Shown here: one piece after another, positions 15,202 through 17,284 of the stretch | Position numbering within the stretch: the stretch's first letter is position 1 | How the letters are laid out: every line of letters begins with the position of its first letter | Assembly: GCA_018896355.1 (NCBI GenBank) | Contig: JAHIMW010000035.1 | Coordinates: forward strand, 1-17,284 | Reading direction: 5' to 3' | DNA: 17,284 nucleotides | DNA from: Pseudomonadota bacterium | GTDB lineage: Bacteria; Desulfobacterota; Syntrophia; Syntrophales; UBA5619 | Made by a program: the position numbers and the translations under genes | Notes under the pieces: generated by a model | Databases searched by the model: none | What the model was told of the DNA's origin: nothing | What the model saw: the letters and a program-made list of their open reading frames with translations, nothing else

Positions 15202-16397
15202 GGAAAACCGTCCAGGCCCTGTCGCTTCTCATATTTACCGCTTTCTTTCTTCTGGCAACCTATCGGCTCCCGGACTGGCTTCCTGCCGATCTCTACCTGC
15301 GGATCGATCCGCTCCTGGGACTCAACGCCCTCCTCGCTTCGCGGGAGATGATCGGCCGCGTCCTCTGGTCGCTGATTCTGATCGGAGCGACGCTGGCCGT
15401 CGGACGGTTCTTCTGCGCCTACGTCTGTCCTCTCGGCGCCGCGATCGACGGCTTTGATTTTCTCCTTTTCCGGAAGGTCAGACGCGCCGCTCTGCGCACC
15501 GATTCGACCCTTCGCCGCTGGAAATATGGTCTGCTCGTCATTTTTTTCGCCGCAGCGGCGACGGGTGTTTCACTGGTTTACTTTATGGACCCGATCGCGC
15601 TCTTGACGCGATTCTATGCCTTCTTCCTCTATCCGCTGCTGATCACCGTCGCCAATATTCTGCTGGATCTTCTCCGCCCGCTTTTTCAAGGGCTGGGGTG
15701 GGTCGGCCTCGCCCATCAGCACAATCCGCAACCCGTCTTTTACATGACTGCCGTGACGTTGCTGATCTTCGGGGCGGTGATCGCGCTCAACCGCCTTGCG
15801 CCTCGGTTCTGGTGCCGTTACCTCTGTCCGCTGGGGGCCTTGCTCAGCCTGATTTCGCCGCTCGGGGTGTTCAGGCGCCGGGTCAGCCCGGAGTGCGACC
15901 TATGCATGGTCTGCCGAAAGGGTTGCCCCATGGGGGCGATCGGCGAAGATCCCTTTAAAACAGTCTCCGCGGATTGCATCCAGTGCCGGGAGTGCGCGGG
16001 GATCTGCCCGCAGAAGGCGATCTCCTATCCCGCATCTTTTTCCGGGGTGGGCGAATATTCCGGCCCCGATCTCTCCCGCCGGGGGTTTGTCTACTCCGTA
16101 GGCGGCGGGCTGACACTCGGTTTCTTGTCGCTCCGGACGCCTTTTACATCTCTTCAGGGCAGGCGACAGCTCATTCGACCTCCCGGGGCGCTTCCTGAAA
16201 CCGCGTTTCTGCGCACCTGCATCCGCTGCGGTGAATGCATGAAATCCTGCATAACCAATACCCTTCAGCCCTCCCTGTGGGAATCGGGCTTTTCGGGCCT
16301 CTGGACCCCGAAGCTGGAACTGCGGATGGCGGCGTGCGAGCCGAACTGCAATGTCTGCGGGAAGGTTTGTCCGACCCAGGCGATCCGTTCGCTGTCG
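15198..16397 (+). CDS. NapH-like membrane polyferredoxin, 3' end cut by chimeric join
   Basis: A membrane-bound multi-cluster ferredoxin. The N-terminal ~200 residues hold about five membrane spans and two NapH-type motifs, CAYVCPLG (73-80) and CRYLCPLG (206-213). Then come two 4Fe-4S motifs at ~233-243 (CDLCMVC..GC) and ~260-270 (CIQCREC..IC). A hydrophobic segment preceded by DLSRRGF (~291-297) resembles a second Tat-type leader. Further cluster motifs lie at 341-351 and 380-391 (CNVCGKVCP). It would pass electrons across or along the membrane, to or from the exported partners encoded upstream. Native sequence stops at about residue 400. The frame runs on to 16529, but those ~43 residues are the complement of the cytochrome gene and are not part of the protein. 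ATG 15198 overlaps the upstream stop. Confidence 0.85.
16391..16397. other. Putative chimeric contig junction
   Basis: Plus-strand polyferredoxin codons are native up to CPTQAIRSLS. Reading the minus strand, cytochrome codons are native up to FAKPID, whose last codon ends at 16394. The two reading directions hand over within a few bases, with no intergenic sequence. See the finding on this site. Confidence 0.7.
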
Positions 16398-16840
16398 ATG
16401 GGCTTGGCGAAGTTGTCGCCGTGGCAGGACACGCAGGCACCTTTTTTCAACAGCTCGGCCACTTGCACGCTGGGTTCGCGGGCCGGCTTGGCTGCCACTT
16501 CGGCGCCGGTCTTGCCGTGCTGCTCATAGTAGGCCGACACATCGGCAATATCCTGCTCCGTCAGCGAATCGGCAATTCCGCGCATCGTGGGGTGCTTGCG
16601 TTCACCCTTCTTATACGCAGTGAGTGCGGCCGCAATGTACTTGCCGCTCTGGCCCGAAATCATGGGCACCTTGTGCACTTCAGGAAAGCTGGACTGATAA
16701 CCCGGAATGCCGTGGCAGCCAATGCACATCGCAATTTTCTGCTTGCCGGCTTCGACATCACCCTTGGCTTCCTGTGCGTGGGACAACGCCGTCACGGAAG
16801 CGACAGCCAGGGCGAATATCGTGGTCAACGTCTTGTTCAT
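16392..16840 (-). CDS. Periplasmic dihaem cytochrome c, 3' end missing
   Basis: The 5' part (~149 codons) of a cytochrome c4/c553-like electron carrier. It has a signal peptide (MNKTLTTIFALAVASVTALSHA) and two haem-binding sites, CIGCH and CVSCH, with the SGQSGKYIAAALTAYKKGER stretch between them, whose Met in the preceding VPMISGQ is a possible axial ligand. The second haem domain is cut soon after CVSCHGDNFAKPID. The frame continues beyond this point only through the complement of the polyferredoxin gene. It is divergent from the MoxR gene with 105 bases between. The wording and gene pair are typical of Burkholderiales, by experience. Confidence 0.85.
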
Positions 16841-16945
16841 TTTGCGCGCACAATCGTATGAAGGTTCAGCTCAGGGCTCTGATCAGTCGGCGATTATAGC
16901 CAGCGCTTTGTCAAGCCCATCCATCAACGATCCGGTGTTTTGTTC
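16841..16945. promoter_or_regulatory. Divergent intergenic region, cytochrome c / MoxR
   Basis: On the minus strand a perfect TATAAT (16898-16893) could serve as the -10 of the cytochrome gene. The nearest TTGACA (16914-16909) is only 10 bases away, too close to act as its -35. No clear Shine-Dalgarno site precedes the MoxR ATG. Confidence 0.3.
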
Positions 16946-17284
16946 ATGAAATTTCAAGGCTCCCAGAACTACGTCGCCACCCAAGACCTGATGCTTGCCG
17001 TGAACGCGGCCATCACGCTGCAACGCCCGCTGCTCGTCAAGGGCGAGCCCGGCACCGGCAAGACCATGCTGGCCGAAGAAGTGGCCCAGGCGCTCGACAT
17101 GCCGCTGCTGCAATGGCACATCAAGTCCACCACCAAGGCACAGCAGGGCCTGTATGAATATGACGCCGTGAGCCGCCTGCGCGACAGTCAGCTCAATGAC
17201 GGCGACAGCGCCGAGCGCGTCAAGAACATCCGCAACTACATCGTGCAGGGCGTGCTGTGGCAGGCCTTCACGGCCGACCGCCCC
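16946..17284 (+). CDS. MoxR-family AAA+ ATPase, 3' end beyond window
   Basis: The first 113 residues of an AAA+ ATPase of the MoxR group. The Walker A motif GEPGTGKT lies at 33-40, followed by LAEEVAQALDMPLLQWHIKSTTKAQQGLYEYD, the usual post-Walker-A wording of the CoxD/YehL-like MoxR branch. The frame is still open at the window edge, so Walker B and sensor motifs are not seen. MoxR proteins act as chaperone-like ATPases, often with a VWA-domain partner encoded next door; that partner would lie outside. The ATG at 16946 is the start that gives the standard N-terminus, although its ribosome site is weak. Confidence 0.88.
   Translation, partial: MKFQGSQNYVATQDLMLAVNAAITLQRPLLVKGEPGTGKTMLAEEVAQALDMPLLQWHIKSTTKAQQGLYEYDAVSRLRDSQLNDGDSAERVKNIRNYIVQGVLWQAFTADRP

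Noticed and set aside
16235..16861. 208-codon plus-strand frame across the contig junction
   Set aside because: It begins within the polyferredoxin and continues as the complement of the cytochrome, so it cannot be a native gene.

Overview
The window reads as a metagenomic contig. Positions 1 to about 16,395 look like a strictly anaerobic deltaproteobacterium (Desulfobacterota, probably Syntrophales-like). The clues are a fused 2-hydroxyacyl-CoA dehydratase activase-type protein, a Tat/Fe-S gene cluster (DUF6599, aldo/keto reductase, DUF362, polyferredoxin), a UGA-encoded selenoprotein, and dispersed hairpin repeats of the kind common in that group. The last ~0.9 kb is different. It holds a periplasmic dihaem cytochrome c and a MoxR-type AAA+ ATPase in an arrangement familiar from Burkholderiales (Betaproteobacteria). 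The two parts meet inside two genes facing opposite ways, so the contig is probably chimeric at about 16,391-16,397. Taxonomy is inferred from protein families and was not searched.

Layout. (1) 1-5.8 kb, GC-rich: a ~1290-residue activase-like protein between two oppositely oriented GC-rich repeats, then a patatin-like phospholipase, then a convergent metallo-beta-lactamase-fold hydrolase whose stop codon overlaps that of the patatin. (2) 5.8-10.3 kb, visibly AT-richer accessory stretch: ~700 bp without a convincing gene, an ankyrin lipoprotein, an exported TPR protein, an IHF/HU-type DNA-bending protein, a SelW-like selenoprotein with an in-frame UGA (Cys-x-x-Sec), an exported small protein, a leftover C-terminal fragment of a second IHF/HU gene, and a 39-residue lysine-rich protein. 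(3) 10.3-12.5 kb, minus strand, GC-rich: an SDR-family acyl reductase followed by a thiolase, with a MITE-like palindromic element between them and a good sigma-70-type promoter in front. (4) 12.7-16.4 kb, plus strand: the DUF6599 / aldo-keto reductase / DUF362 / polyferredoxin cluster, probably an exported or membrane-linked redox module of unknown substrate. (5) 16.4-17.3 kb: the betaproteobacterial-looking part.

Several genes look internally collapsed. The activase lacks the second half of its second ATPase domain. The aldo/keto reductase lacks about half of its barrel. DUF6599 seems short at its C-terminus, and the polyferredoxin is cut by the chimeric join. This may be real decay or repeated mis-assembly, and read mapping would decide. 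The most interesting biology is the hidden selenoprotein, which a standard gene caller would start after the UGA and so strip of its active site.
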